Shown here: in pieces, positions 1 to 7,147 of the stretch
How the letters are laid out: each line of letters opens with the position of its first letter
Position numbering within the stretch: position 1 is the stretch's first letter
Assembly (NCBI GenBank): GCA_045126355.1
Contig: JBGVOE010000019.1
Coordinates: forward strand, 1 to 21,893
Reading direction: 5' to 3'
Source of the DNA: CAZSIA01 sp045126355
GTDB lineage: Bacteria; Bacillota_I; Bacilli_A; Acholeplasmatales; Anaeroplasmataceae
DNA: 21,893 bases
Position numbers and translations under genes: made by a program
Notes under the pieces: model-generated
Seen by the model: the letters and a program-made list of their open reading frames with translations, nothing else
What the model was told of the DNA's origin: nothing
The model's database searches: none

Positions 1-68
1 GCAGCCTTTTCACCAGCAAGTCTCCTGGCGAGTATTTCTTTTTTTACTTCTTCACTAACTATTTTCAT
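1..68 (-). CDS. N-terminal fragment of an unidentified leftward gene
   Basis: Reading leftward from ATG at 68, 22 codons remain open to the window edge and give a charged, helix-forming N-terminus (MKIVSEEVKKEILARRLAGE...). An AGGATGG ribosome binding site lies just upstream and a good sigma-A promoter precedes it. Such a start resembles helix-turn-helix proteins of the resolvase/transposase type, but the fragment is too short to name a family. Product unknown; the start is fairly well supported. Confidence 0.5.
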   Translation of the reverse strand, partial: MKIVSEEVKKEILARRLAGEKA

Positions 69-90
69 TAAAAATCACCATCCTGTTTTT

Positions 91-119
91 ATGATACAAG
101 ATAGTGTAATTTTTGTTAA
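91..119 (-). promoter_or_regulatory. sigma-A promoter of the leftward gene
   Basis: On the minus strand a -35 TTAACA (119-114) and a -10 TATCAT (96-91) are separated by exactly 17 bases, about 23 bases before the start codon at 68. It fits a housekeeping promoter for the leftward gene. Confidence 0.6.
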
Positions 120-161
120 TATACCCACAATTTACGCTTACAATATAAGTTTCTTAATGAA

Positions 162-1094
162 TTGATTGATACTAAGAGAGTTTTATTTTTGTGTATTTCA
201 GGAAGTTATTCTCATGGAACAAACACCCTATCATCTGATATAGATATAAGAGGTATAATGTTAGAAGAATTAAATGATTTAGTTGGTATATCTACATTTG
301 AACAATTTAAAGATAATAATACAGATACAGTTATATATTCTTTCAAAAAATTTATTGAATTAGCTACTAAATGTAATCCAAGTATTATTGAAATGTTATT
401 TTGTGAACCAAAACATTATCTATATATTTCAGAACTTGGACAAGTTTTATTAGATAATAGGCACTTATTTTTATCAAAAAAAGCAATTCCTACATTTAAA
501 GGATTTGCTAGAAGTCAAATTAATAGATTTGAAAATGCTTTGGTAAGAAATGGTGAAGTTTTAACATTAGATGAAACATTGCAACATATTAATCGTAGTT
601 TAGAAAATGCAATGATGCAATTTGCTGATATAGATGATGAAATGGTAAATACATATGTTTTAAATAGCGAATTGGTTGTTGATTTTAATTTAAAATCTTT
701 CCCATTAGAAAAATTAAGATCTATTACTGAAACATTAACTAATGTTACTAGAGTTTATAATAAACAAAAAAATATAGAATTAGAAGCAAAAGATGATTAC
801 CATTTTAATAAACATATGATGCATACGATAAGACTTTATTATATGTTATTAGAAATACTAGAAACAGGTGATTTACATACATATAGAACTGTTGAAAGAG
901 AAGAACTATTAAAGATAAAAAATGGTTTTTATCGTGAAGCAGATGGTAGAGTAAAGTCTGAATACTATTCTTTATTAGAGTCATTAGAGGAAAGAATTAA
1001 TAATGCAATTGCTACTACAAAATTAGCTGAAAATGTTATGAAAAAAGATCTAGATGAATTGATTTTATCAATTTATAAAAAGGGGTTGTTTTGA
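162..1094 (+). CDS. YcgL-type nucleotidyltransferase (DNA polymerase beta superfamily)
   Basis: A 310-residue protein of the minimal nucleotidyltransferase superfamily, in the group of B. subtilis YcgL (COG3541-like). The catalytic signature is at residues 13-30: SGSYSHGT gives the Gly-Ser of the NTase motif and SSDIDIRG gives the paired metal-binding aspartates D26 and D28. The rest is mostly alpha-helical and follows the family pattern. The physiological substrate of this group is not known to me. The start is awkward: TTG at 162 is the best in-frame candidate, upstream in-frame codons run to a stop at 117-119, and no strong ribosome binding site is visible. A nearby ATG at 157 is out of frame and meets a stop after two codons. 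It ends two bases before the ATG of cca, so the two genes are probably co-transcribed. Confidence 0.8.
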   Translation: MIDTKRVLFLCISGSYSHGTNTLSSDIDIRGIMLEELNDLVGISTFEQFKDNNTDTVIYSFKKFIELATKCNPSIIEMLFCEPKHYLYISELGQVLLDNRHLFLSKKAIPTFKGFARSQINRFENALVRNGEVLTLDETLQHINRSLENAMMQFADIDDEMVNTYVLNSELVVDFNLKSFPLEKLRSITETLTNVTRVYNKQKNIELEAKDDYHFNKHMMHTIRLYYMLLEILETGDLHTYRTVEREELLKIKNGFYREADGRVKSEYYSLLESLEERINNAIATTKLAENVMKKDLDELILSIYKKGLF

Positions 1095-1096
1095 TT

Positions 1097-2374
1097 ATGA
1101 AAAACGTTATACCTAAAAGAATATTAGACATTTTAAATCAATTAAAAAATAATGGTTTTGATGCATATTTAGTAGGTGGATGTGTTAGAGATTTTCTACT
1201 TAATAAAACACCAAAAGACTATGATATTTCTACTAATGCTACTGTTAGTGAAATGTTAGAAGTATTTAAAGATTTCCATGTGATTAATAATAATGGTTTA
1301 AAGCATAATACTGTATCAGTTTACTATATGGGTGATGTTATTGAAGTCACATCATATAAAAATAAAAATGATTATTCTATATATGGTGATTTGTATAACC
1401 GTGACTTAACTATAAATGCTATTGCTTATGATAATGGATTTATTGATCCATTAGGTGGAATTAATGATATTAAAAATAAAATTATTAGAGTTTGTAACGA
1501 GAATTCTTTTAAAGATGATTATCTAAGAATTTTAAGAACTTTAAGATTTGCTTCTAAACTTAATTTTGATATAGTTGATGATACTAAGCACTTAATTAAA
1601 GAAAAATATAAAGGATTAGAAGGTATTGCAAAAGAAAGAATAAATAACGAATTATGTCAAATATTAGAAGGAGATAATGTACTTAATATATTATTAGAAT
1701 ATAAAGAAGTATTTAGTTTTATTATTCCTTCTTTAGCTAATACAATTGATTTTGATCAAAAAAACAAATATCATTTTCATGATGTTTATACTCATAGTGC
1801 TTACGTTGTTAGTTATTGTAAAAATGATTATATTACAAGACTTGCTGCATTACTTCATGACGTAGGAAAACCAAATTGTTTTACAATTGATGAAAATGGT
1901 TATGGACATTTCTATGGTCATCCTTTAGAAAGCTATCATCTAGCAAAAGATGTATTAAAAGATTTGAAATTTTCAAATAAAGAAATGGAAGAAATATTGT
2001 TTTTAGTTAGATATCATGATGATGTAGCAGTGACTAAAAAACAAATCAAGAGAATGTTAGCAAAAACTCCTGATAATAAAAGAGAATGTTTCTTAAGACT
2101 AATCGATTTACAACATGCTGACAGAAAAGATCATATTAATATGGAAGAGTTAGATGTAGATAATATGATTAATATACTTGAAGAAATCATTGCTGAAGAA
2201 GAGTGTTTTACAATAAAAGATTTAGAAGTTAATGGATATGATTTAATGGAATTAGGAGTATTCGATAAAAGAATTAAAGAAATACAGTTAGTTTTATTGG
2301 ACCTTGTTGTTGAAGAAAAAATTGAAAATAAAAAAGAAATATTAATTGAATATATAAAAAATAATTTATTATAG
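1097..2374 (+). CDS. cca: CCA-adding enzyme (tRNA nucleotidyltransferase) with HD domain
   Basis: Adds or repairs the 3'-terminal CCA of tRNAs using CTP and ATP without a nucleic-acid template. Numbered from ATG 1097 (425 residues), the N-terminal head domain has the class II signature YLVGGCVRD (24-32) and metal-binding DYD (41-43). NRDLTINAIAYD (101-112) and LRILRTLRFA (143-152) match the following neck motifs. A C-terminal HD domain is shown by ALLHDVGKP (251-259; H254, D255), so this is an HD-containing variant rather than the shorter B. subtilis form. ATG 1097 is preferred because AGGGG at 1081-1085 lies 11 bases upstream and the protein then starts MKNVIPKRIL; an in-frame TTG at 1091 would overlap the upstream stop. 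It probably forms an operon with the nucleotidyltransferase gene. Confidence 0.93.
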   Translation: MKNVIPKRILDILNQLKNNGFDAYLVGGCVRDFLLNKTPKDYDISTNATVSEMLEVFKDFHVINNNGLKHNTVSVYYMGDVIEVTSYKNKNDYSIYGDLYNRDLTINAIAYDNGFIDPLGGINDIKNKIIRVCNENSFKDDYLRILRTLRFASKLNFDIVDDTKHLIKEKYKGLEGIAKERINNELCQILEGDNVLNILLEYKEVFSFIIPSLANTIDFDQKNKYHFHDVYTHSAYVVSYCKNDYITRLAALLHDVGKPNCFTIDENGYGHFYGHPLESYHLAKDVLKDLKFSNKEMEEILFLVRYHDDVAVTKKQIKRMLAKTPDNKRECFLRLIDLQHADRKDHINMEELDVDNMINILEEIIAEEECFTIKDLEVNGYDLMELGVFDKRIKEIQLVLLDLVVEEKIENKKEILIEYIKNNLL

Positions 2375-2452
2375 AAAGCAATAAGAAAATTATTATTTAT
2401 AATATATGACGGTTCATTTTTAATTTACATTTATATTCAAAAATATTATAAA

Positions 2453-2773
2453 TTACAATTGGATATCATCACAAAGTTTATCAAATAAGTTTAAATAATT
2501 TATATCGACTATATCTTTGATTTTATAAATACAATATTTTTCTATCATGGATTTTTCATAGTCTTCATCTGATAAAGAATAAATAACCGCAGAACATTTT
2601 ATACATTCCAATTCTGGTTCATACTCTCCGTAGTAATATTCACTAGGTAGTTCATCTAACATTGATTTTAAAAAAGTATAGTCATAACTTATTAATTCTT
2701 TTTCCTTTAATAATATATTTTCATCGTCATTATAAAAATAAATTGATATATTTAATGCATATTTTGTGTTCAT
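2453..2773 (-). CDS. small acidic protein of unknown function
   Basis: A 106-residue leftward gene. A near-perfect AAAGGAGGATT ribosome binding site lies 5-8 bases before the ATG at 2773, and a plausible promoter lies further upstream, so it is very likely real. The protein is acidic and rich in Tyr, Asp and Glu, with no signal peptide or membrane segment. It holds a single CxxC-like pair (ECIKCS, about residues 56-61). I do not recognise a family. It sits convergent to cca and divergent from the ABC operon. Confidence 0.7.
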   Translation of the reverse strand: MNTKYALNISIYFYNDDENILLKEKELISYDYTFLKSMLDELPSEYYYGEYEPELECIKCSAVIYSLSDEDYEKSMIEKYCIYKIKDIVDINYLNLFDKLCDDIQL

Positions 2774-2794
2774 TAGAAAATCCTCCTTTATAAA

Positions 2795-2824
2795 AGATTA
2801 TCAATAAAACATTATTAAGGTCAA
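2795..2824 (-). promoter_or_regulatory. promoter of the small leftward gene
   Basis: On the minus strand TTGACC (2824-2819) and TAATCT (2800-2795) are separated by 18 bases, shortly before the strong ribosome binding site of the gene starting at 2773. Confidence 0.5.
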
Positions 2825-2880
2825 TGAACTGTAGTGCATATTATTAAAAAAAAACTAAAGATTAATGAAATTGTTAATAT

Positions 2881-2915
2881 AACCTCTCGTGTTTTAAAAA
2901 CGGGAGGTTTTATAT
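2881..2915 (+). terminator. hairpin of the AACCTCTC/GGGAGGTT family
   Basis: AACCTCTCGT (2881-2890) pairs with ACGGGAGGTT (2900-2909) with one G-U pair, followed by TTTTAT. It could end transcription running in from cca. The conserved base of the stem is shared with the hairpins at 4967, 8068 and 17115 that precede spoIVA fragments, but here no coding remnant follows. It may be a generic terminator of this genome or the worn edge of a fourth repeat copy. Confidence 0.55.
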
Positions 2916-2947
2916 TGCTACTATCATATAATTTTTGGCATACAACA

Positions 2948-2976
2948 TTGACAGTAAAAAAATATTGTGTTACAAT
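2948..2976 (+). promoter_or_regulatory. sigma-A promoter of the ABC transporter operon
   Basis: Consensus -35 TTGACA (2948-2953) and -10 TACAAT (2971-2976) separated by exactly 17 bases, about 40 bases upstream of the first start codon (3018). It is one of the strongest promoter matches in the window. Confidence 0.8.
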
Positions 2977-3017
2977 ACATTTAACAATTAGGTTAAATGT
3001 TAAAGGAGAATGTATTT

Positions 3018-3224
3018 ATGGGATTAGATCAATTAGTGCAGTTTTTACCATTTTTGATACCGTTAGTAATAATTCAAATGGCGTTACTAGGGTATACAAT
3101 TTATCATATATTATCACATGATAAATATAAAAGAGGTTCTAGAACACTTTGGTTAATAATAACAATTGTATTGTGTAATTTTATTGGCCCTATTCTTTAC
3201 TTTGTTTTAGGTAAGGAGGATTAG
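3018..3224 (+). CDS. PLDc_N-type small membrane protein (YxlE-like)
   Basis: A 68-residue membrane protein with two transmembrane helices: about residues 5-28 (LVQFLPFLIPLVIIQMALLG) and 45-63 (WLIITIVLCNFIGPILYFVL). The second ends with the G-P-I-L-Y-F-V-L-G pattern typical of the phospholipase D nuclease N-terminal-like (PLDc_N) family, which despite the name has no nuclease site. The start is ATG 3018, nine bases after TAAAGGAG (3001-3008); an upstream in-frame ATG at 2997 would overlap that ribosome binding site. In B. subtilis, YxlE of this family precedes an ABC ATPase (YxlF) and permease (YxlG); the same order here, four bases apart, suggests a shared membrane complex or regulation (inference). 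Confidence 0.8.
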   Translation: MGLDQLVQFLPFLIPLVIIQMALLGYTIYHILSHDKYKRGSRTLWLIITIVLCNFIGPILYFVLGKED

Positions 3225-3228
3225 TGCT

Positions 3229-4116
3229 ATGTTACAAATATCTGACTTAAGTATTAAGTTTAAAGATAAAGAAGTTTTGAAAGGTTTAAATTTAAATGTA
3301 CCTACTAATAGTGTATTTGGTTTTGTTGGTAAAAATGGAGCTGGTAAAACAACGACTATGAAGATTATATTAGGTCTATTAAAACCAGATAATGGTAAAG
3401 TATATGTTAATGGTGAAGAAGTATCTTATGGATATACTCATACAAATAAATATATTGGATTCTTACCAGATGTTCCTGAATTTTATTCTTTTATGACAGC
3501 GGAAGAATTTTTAAAATTTTGTGCAGAGATAACAGAAATTAAAAAAGAAGCAATTAATAATAGAATTAAGGAAGTATTAACATTAGTTGGTTTAGAAAAT
3601 GAAAAACATAAAATTAAAGGTTTCTCAAGAGGGATGAAACAAAGATTAGGTATAGCTCAAGCTTTATTAAATAAGCCAAAACTTTTAATTTGTGATGAGC
3701 CAACAAGTGCTTTAGATCCAATTGGAAGAAAAGAAATTTTAGATATTTTAAAATCAGTTAGTAGTGAAACAACTGTTTTATTTTCTACTCACATTTTAAG
3801 TGATGTAGAAAGAATATGTACAGATGTTGCTATTATAAATGATGGTGTCATTGAAATTTGTGGAAAACTAAATGAAATAAAAAATATGAATCCTAAAGAA
3901 GAAATAGTATTAGAAGTAGAAAATGTTAATGATCGAAAGAAATTATTAGAAGAGTTTAGTTTTATTGTTAATAAAGATAATAAATTAGTATTTTTATCTA
4001 ATGATAATACTTTGTATGATGTATTAGATTTTATAAGTAAAAATAAGATTTCATTAACTAAATTAGAAAAATTTGAGCCTACACTTGAATCTTTATTCAT
4101 GGAGGTGGCAAGATAA
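3229..4116 (+). CDS. ABC transporter ATP-binding protein (YxlF-like)
   Basis: A 295-residue nucleotide-binding subunit of an ABC-2-type exporter, acting on the cytoplasmic face with the permease encoded next. Motifs: Walker A GKNGAGKTT (34-42), signature FSRGMKQ (132-138), Walker B LLICDE (152-157, E157 catalytic), D-loop SALD (160-163) and switch histidine STH (186-188). The last ~90 residues form the accessory C-terminal domain common in this drug/bacteriocin-export subfamily. The ribosome binding site GGAGG overlaps the end of the upstream gene. The stop shares one base with the permease start (TAATG), indicating translational coupling. Substrate cannot be told from sequence; antimicrobial peptide or lipid export is usual in this group. 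Confidence 0.93.
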   Translation: MLQISDLSIKFKDKEVLKGLNLNVPTNSVFGFVGKNGAGKTTTMKIILGLLKPDNGKVYVNGEEVSYGYTHTNKYIGFLPDVPEFYSFMTAEEFLKFCAEITEIKKEAINNRIKEVLTLVGLENEKHKIKGFSRGMKQRLGIAQALLNKPKLLICDEPTSALDPIGRKEILDILKSVSSETTVLFSTHILSDVERICTDVAIINDGVIEICGKLNEIKNMNPKEEIVLEVENVNDRKKLLEEFSFIVNKDNKLVFLSNDNTLYDVLDFISKNKISLTKLEKFEPTLESLFMEVAR

Positions 4117-4886
4117 TGAGAACATTTATCGCTTTTACTAAAAAAGAATTTCTAGAACAAGTTAGAACTAATAAACTTTTAATATTAACTTTAGTATTTA
4201 TCTTTATAGGAATATTAAATCCTTTAACAGCATTATTAACTCCTTGGCTTTTAGAAATGGTTTCTGAATCTATGGAAGGTAGTGGTGTTATTATTGGAGA
4301 AATAGAAGTTACTGCCTTAGATTCTTGGATGCAATTTTATAAAAATATTCCAATTGCTTTTATTGTATTTTTATTAGTTCAAAGTTCCATTTTCAGTAAA
4401 GAATACCAAAAAGGAACATTAACTTTAGTATTAACTAAAGGATTTGAACGTTATAAAATTATTATTTCTAAGTTTTTAACAATAATATCTTTATGGACAA
4501 TAGGATATTGGTTATGCTTTATTATTACTTATAGTTATAATATATATTATTGGGATAACTCTATTGTAAGTAATTTATTATTTTCTGGAGTATGTTGGTA
4601 TCTATTAGGAATATTTATCTTATCTTTATTTACGCTATTTTCAGTATTATCTAATTCAAACTCTATCTCATTAACCTTAACTGCGATTATTGTATTTGTA
4701 TTATATATGATCGGATTGATACCAAAAATAGCTAAATATGTTCCTACAGTTTTAGGTGATGGTAATTCACTTATTTATGGAATAGAAGAAGCTAGTTATT
4801 ATCTGCCTGGCGTAATAATTTCTATTTTCATATCTATTTTATTGTTGTTAGTCAGCATATTGATATTTAACAAAAAGAAATTATAA
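4116..4886 (+). CDS. ABC-2 type permease subunit (YxlG-like)
   Basis: A 256-residue integral membrane protein with about six hydrophobic helices, starting near residues 22-42, 75-95, 118-140, 152-178, 185-203 and 234-253. The N-terminus (TFIAFTKKEFLEQVRTNKLL) is the amphipathic lead-in typical of ABC2_membrane permeases, and an extracytoplasmic loop follows helix 1. It presumably pairs with the preceding ATPase to form an exporter. The start overlaps the ATPase stop by one base, with GGAGG at 4101-4105. The gene ends in KKKL. This is the last gene before the accessory region. Confidence 0.88.
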   Translation: MRTFIAFTKKEFLEQVRTNKLLILTLVFIFIGILNPLTALLTPWLLEMVSESMEGSGVIIGEIEVTALDSWMQFYKNIPIAFIVFLLVQSSIFSKEYQKGTLTLVLTKGFERYKIIISKFLTIISLWTIGYWLCFIITYSYNIYYWDNSIVSNLLFSGVCWYLLGIFILSLFTLFSVLSNSNSISLTLTAIIVFVLYMIGLIPKIAKYVPTVLGDGNSLIYGIEEASYYLPGVIISIFISILLLLVSILIFNKKKL

Positions 4887-4891
4887 AATAT

Positions 4892-4913
4892 GAATACTTT
4901 GTGTATTTTTTTG
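4892..4913 (+). terminator. terminator of the ABC operon
   Basis: A short stem GAATAC / GTATTT around TTTGT, followed by a T run to 4912, six bases after the permease stop. The stem is short and AT-rich, so strength is uncertain. Confidence 0.5.
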
Positions 4914-4966
4914 GTTTATTAAATTGTGTTTCTATAATACAAAAAAATAATTTAATTTATAAGAAT

Positions 4967-4999
4967 AACCTCTCTGATAATAAATATTTCAGGGAGGTT
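4967..4999 (+). repeat. spoIVA-repeat hairpin, copy 1
   Basis: AACCTCTCTGA (4967-4977) pairs with TCAGGGAGGTT (4989-4999), an 11-base-pair stem with one G-U pair. The right arm contains GGGAGG, which would be the ribosome binding site for the ATG at 5006. The stem base matches copies 2 and 3, while the upper part (TGA/TCA) differs with matching changes on both arms. Confidence 0.7.
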
Positions 5000-5005
5000 T
5001 TTATT

Positions 5006-5100
5006 ATGAAGGAAGAAAAAAATCAAAGGTAATTATAAAAAGATGCAGAGGTGATTGTTATATTGAAATAGTTGGATATAGGATTATAAAAGTGTAAAAT
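5006..5100 (+). pseudogene. decayed 5' fragment of spoIVA, copy 1
   Basis: Aligns along its length with the spoIVA-like starts at 8112 and 17160. It has the same ATG position behind the hairpin, then AAAAAGATGC, then GTTATATTGAAATAGTTGG, equivalent to the coding region for CYIGIVG. A one-base deletion after the first A run and a TAA after eight codons (MKEEKNQR) show it is not functional. Similarity fades in the region of the Walker A codons, which appear to have lost one codon and substitutions. It is the most worn of the three copies, so probably the oldest. Confidence 0.6.
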
Positions 5101-5135
5101 TATTGTCTCAAAAAAAGGCTTAACTAGGCTTTAAA

Positions 5136-5225
5136 ATGGATTTAAAAAATTATTTGAAAAACATGGAAGTAATAGTAGATACATTTCTATCATTTTTGAT
5201 GGGATTTTTTTTATCTCTAATATAG
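5136..5225 (+). CDS. possible tiny hydrophobic peptide
   Basis: An open frame of 29 codons from ATG 5136 encodes a charged head (MDLKNYLKN) and a hydrophobic tail (about residues 11-29, VIVDTFLSFLMGFFLSL) long enough to span a membrane. Size and layout resemble type I toxin or small membrane peptides, but there is no good ribosome binding site (only AGGC at about 5126) and no recognised homologue. The inverted repeat at 5238 could be its terminator. It may be chance in AT-rich DNA. Confidence 0.22.
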   Translation: MDLKNYLKNMEVIVDTFLSFLMGFFLSLI

Positions 5226-5237
5226 TAGAAATAAATA

Positions 5238-5284
5238 AGCGTATTTATTTATAAAAAATACGCTATGTACATTTTTTTGTACAT
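5238..5284. repeat. two adjacent perfect inverted repeats
   Basis: AGCGTATTT (5238-5246) pairs with AAATACGCT (5256-5264). Immediately after it ATGTACA (5265-5271) pairs with TGTACAT (5278-5284). They sit about 60 bases before the start codon of the MGMT-like gene. They may be a terminator for anything upstream, operators for that gene, or both. Confidence 0.6.
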
Positions 5285-5342
5285 GCCGTTTGATATATTA
5301 GAAGTGTAAAGGGATTTCTATGTAGAATTTGGTGGTGAGATA

Positions 5343-6206
5343 ATGAAGAAATATATTCCAACAATACATTCTAAAATGCGTTATTCACAACGAGTGGGGT
5401 ATCGTGAAACAATGGATGATACTGTCCATCTCGCTCTTAAGTATGGAGTTAGGTTAGAAGATATTCCGAAGACTAAAGAGAATGAAAGATTAAGAAGTTT
5501 TATTCAAAGAGATAAAATTTATTTTAAAGGTAGAATATATATATTTGCTAATCAAGGAGAGTATAAAACATTAATTACAGTTTATTATACTAATGATAAA
5601 ACATTAGAAAAAATATTAAATGAAAAAGTAGAGACTAGAAAAAGAAAACTTTATCGTCAAATATTTACGACTCAAAATTCAGAATTATACACAATTATTT
5701 TTTATAAGGGTAGAGTTGTTGAACTGAAAAAAGTAAAGAAAAGGGTATATCAATATAATGTTTTAGAAGATAAGCAACTTATAAAACGTACTACGTTACA
5801 TTTATATAATTTGTTAAGAGGAAAAAAATCTAATTATGATATTAATCTATACTTTGGTGATTTTACAGAACTTGAAGAAAAGGTATATAAAAAAATAATA
5901 GAGATACCTTTAGGAGAAACATTAACATATAAAAAATTAGCTGATACACTTGGTATTACTGTTCAAAAATTAACAAGAACTATTAAATCTTGTCCTATTC
6001 CTATTTTCATTCCAACACATAGAGTTATTAAAAGTAATGGTCAAGTTGGTAGTTATATTTTTACCAAAGAAGTAAAAAAAACATTATTATTAAATGAAAA
6101 ATCAAATAGTGGAATTATACAAATAAAGAAAGATAATGTTGTAATCAATTCAAAAGATGAATACTTTTGTTATTCCATAGGTGATTTGATCAAATTATCT
6201 GAATAG
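5343..6206 (+). CDS. fusion of a DUF4258-like domain and a cysteine-less MGMT-like domain
   Basis: A 287-residue protein. Residues 7-82 follow the small DUF4258/RelE-fold layout: IHSKMRYSQR at the start and a closing strand RIYIFANQGEYKTLITVYY. Residues ~105-185 resemble the N-terminal domain of methylguanine-DNA methyltransferase (LYFGDFTELEEKVY). Residues ~186-252 match its DNA-binding/active domain: IPLGETLTYKKLADTLG, then SCPIPIFIPTHRVIKSNGQVGSY. The canonical PCHRV carries the alkyl-acceptor Cys; here it is PTHRV (224-228), so Thr225 replaces it. This makes the domain alkyltransferase-like (ATL), likely binding alkylated or otherwise modified DNA without repairing it (known for ATL proteins with PWHR; inference here). 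Ribosome binding site GGTGGTGAG precedes ATG 5343. It lies next to an AbiE-type pair in a spoIVA-repeat-bounded cassette, so a defence or toxin role is possible. Confidence 0.7.
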   Translation: MKKYIPTIHSKMRYSQRVGYRETMDDTVHLALKYGVRLEDIPKTKENERLRSFIQRDKIYFKGRIYIFANQGEYKTLITVYYTNDKTLEKILNEKVETRKRKLYRQIFTTQNSELYTIIFYKGRVVELKKVKKRVYQYNVLEDKQLIKRTTLHLYNLLRGKKSNYDINLYFGDFTELEEKVYKKIIEIPLGETLTYKKLADTLGITVQKLTRTIKSCPIPIFIPTHRVIKSNGQVGSYIFTKEVKKTLLLNEKSNSGIIQIKKDNVVINSKDEYFCYSIGDLIKLSE

Positions 6207-6229
6207 AAGTAGTGGAATTTTAGCTGGTG

Positions 6230-6382
6230 AAAATATGTGAAGATAGCAATGAAATTCAGCTAGAATGTTTAATATCAATCTCTTTACCAGCATTTTATAC
6301 GATTGCTTCTAATAGAGATAAATTTAGACAAGCTAAAGAGGATCGTTCAATGATGATGGTTTGATTCCCTACATACTAAAAA
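6230..6382 (+). pseudogene. decayed fragment of family X
   Basis: One frame reads EDSNEIQLECL, then ISLPAFYTIASNR, then KEDRSMMM. It aligns codon by codon with the middle of the gene at 14472-15047 (LECSRPISLPAFYAIASNR, SKEARSMMM). A TGA ends the frame at 6362-6364, and a frameshift allows the alignment to continue weakly to about 6380. Neither the beginning nor the end of the gene is present. It retains a Gln codon (CAG) at the position where the other copy has TAA, which helps interpret that stop. Confidence 0.65.
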
Positions 6383-6460
6383 AATAAATAAATTTATAAT
6401 ATGTGTAAATATCATTTGTGTTTAATTTATTAATTTTGGTTTAATATATGCATATATTAT

Positions 6461-6489
6461 TTGATTTTTATTATGATATAGCATATAAT
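6461..6489 (+). promoter_or_regulatory. promoter of the AbiE-type operon
   Basis: TTGATT (6461-6466) and a perfect TATAAT (6484-6489) separated by 17 bases, about 40 bases before ATG 6530. Confidence 0.7.
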
Positions 6490-6495
6490 AAATGT

Positions 6496-6510
6496 GAAAT
6501 AAATTATTTC
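6496..6510. promoter_or_regulatory. candidate antitoxin operator
   Basis: A perfect palindrome GAAATAA-A-TTATTTC lies directly after the -10 box, at or next to the expected transcription start. AbiEi antitoxins are known to repress their own operons by binding inverted repeats at the promoter, so this is a natural operator candidate (inference). Confidence 0.45.
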
Positions 6511-6529
6511 AAAAATGTGAGGCGATATT

Positions 6530-7147
6530 ATGTTGTACGATTATTTACTAGAAAATTATAAAAATGGTGAACCAATTTTTTTGTCAGAGTTATCTGGCTA
6601 TTCAAAAGATTATATAAGACAGGAAATGAAAAGATTGACTGATGAAGGTAAAATTGAGCGATTATATAATGGCGTTTATTTTGTGCCGTATACATCTATA
6701 TTAGGTAGCAAAGGAAAGGTTTCTATAAAAAGAATAATTGAAAAGAAATTTTTGGATTCTAATGGGAATGTATCTGGATATTATACAGGGTTAACATTGA
6801 TGAATTTATTAGGATTTACAACACAAAATCCTGCATTTTATGAAATATGTACAAACAATGCATCTACAAAGCAAAGAAAACTGATTATCGATAGTGTAAA
6901 CATGATTATTTATGAACCTGTTACCAAAATAACAAATGAGAATTACAAGGAATTACAATTTTTGGATTTAATGACATCGATTGATAAATATTGTGAGTTA
7001 AAAACCGAAGAAATGATTATAAAGTTAAAAGAAGTAGTTGAAAAATTTAGTATTAATTTTGAGTTAGTTAAACAATATTTACCATTATATCCTGATAAGA
7101 TATATAAAAACATATATAATGGAGGATTAATGAATGAATTGGTATAG
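6530..7147 (+). CDS. AbiEi-type antitoxin / transcriptional repressor (DUF6088-like)
   Basis: A 205-residue protein with an N-terminal winged helix-turn-helix (about residues 1-55: IFLSELSGYSKDYIRQEMKRLTDEGKIERLYNGVYFVP). This is the layout of type IV AbiEi-like antitoxins, where a wHTH is joined to an antitoxin domain. The segment NVSGYYTGLTLMNLLGFTTQ is typical of the C-terminal domain. It presumably represses its own promoter and counteracts the toxin encoded next. GAGGCG precedes ATG 6530. Its 3' end overlaps the toxin gene by 14 bases, with the toxin's GGAGG inside it. Confidence 0.82.
   Translation: MLYDYLLENYKNGEPIFLSELSGYSKDYIRQEMKRLTDEGKIERLYNGVYFVPYTSILGSKGKVSIKRIIEKKFLDSNGNVSGYYTGLTLMNLLGFTTQNPAFYEICTNNASTKQRKLIIDSVNMIIYEPVTKITNENYKELQFLDLMTSIDKYCELKTEEMIIKLKEVVEKFSINFELVKQYLPLYPDKIYKNIYNGGLMNELV

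Larger units (their letters stand above)
4887..5342. other. 456-base stretch without a confident gene
   Basis: Contains the ABC operon terminator, the first spoIVA-derived repeat unit (4967-5100), a possible 29-codon hydrophobic reading frame (5136-5225), and two adjacent perfect inverted repeats (5238-5284) just before the next gene. No clear -35/-10 pair was found for that gene. Confidence 0.7.
6207..6529. other. 323-base intergenic stretch
   Basis: Holds the family X fragment (about 6230-6382), a promoter (6461-6489) and a palindrome (6496-6510) upstream of the toxin-antitoxin pair. The remainder is very AT-rich with no other gene signal. Confidence 0.7.

Noticed and set aside
2834..3121. 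Open frame of 95 codons upstream of the ABC operon
   Set aside because: It runs through a terminator-like hairpin, a consensus promoter and the ribosome binding site of the YxlE-like gene, and its start lacks a good site. It is a chance frame.
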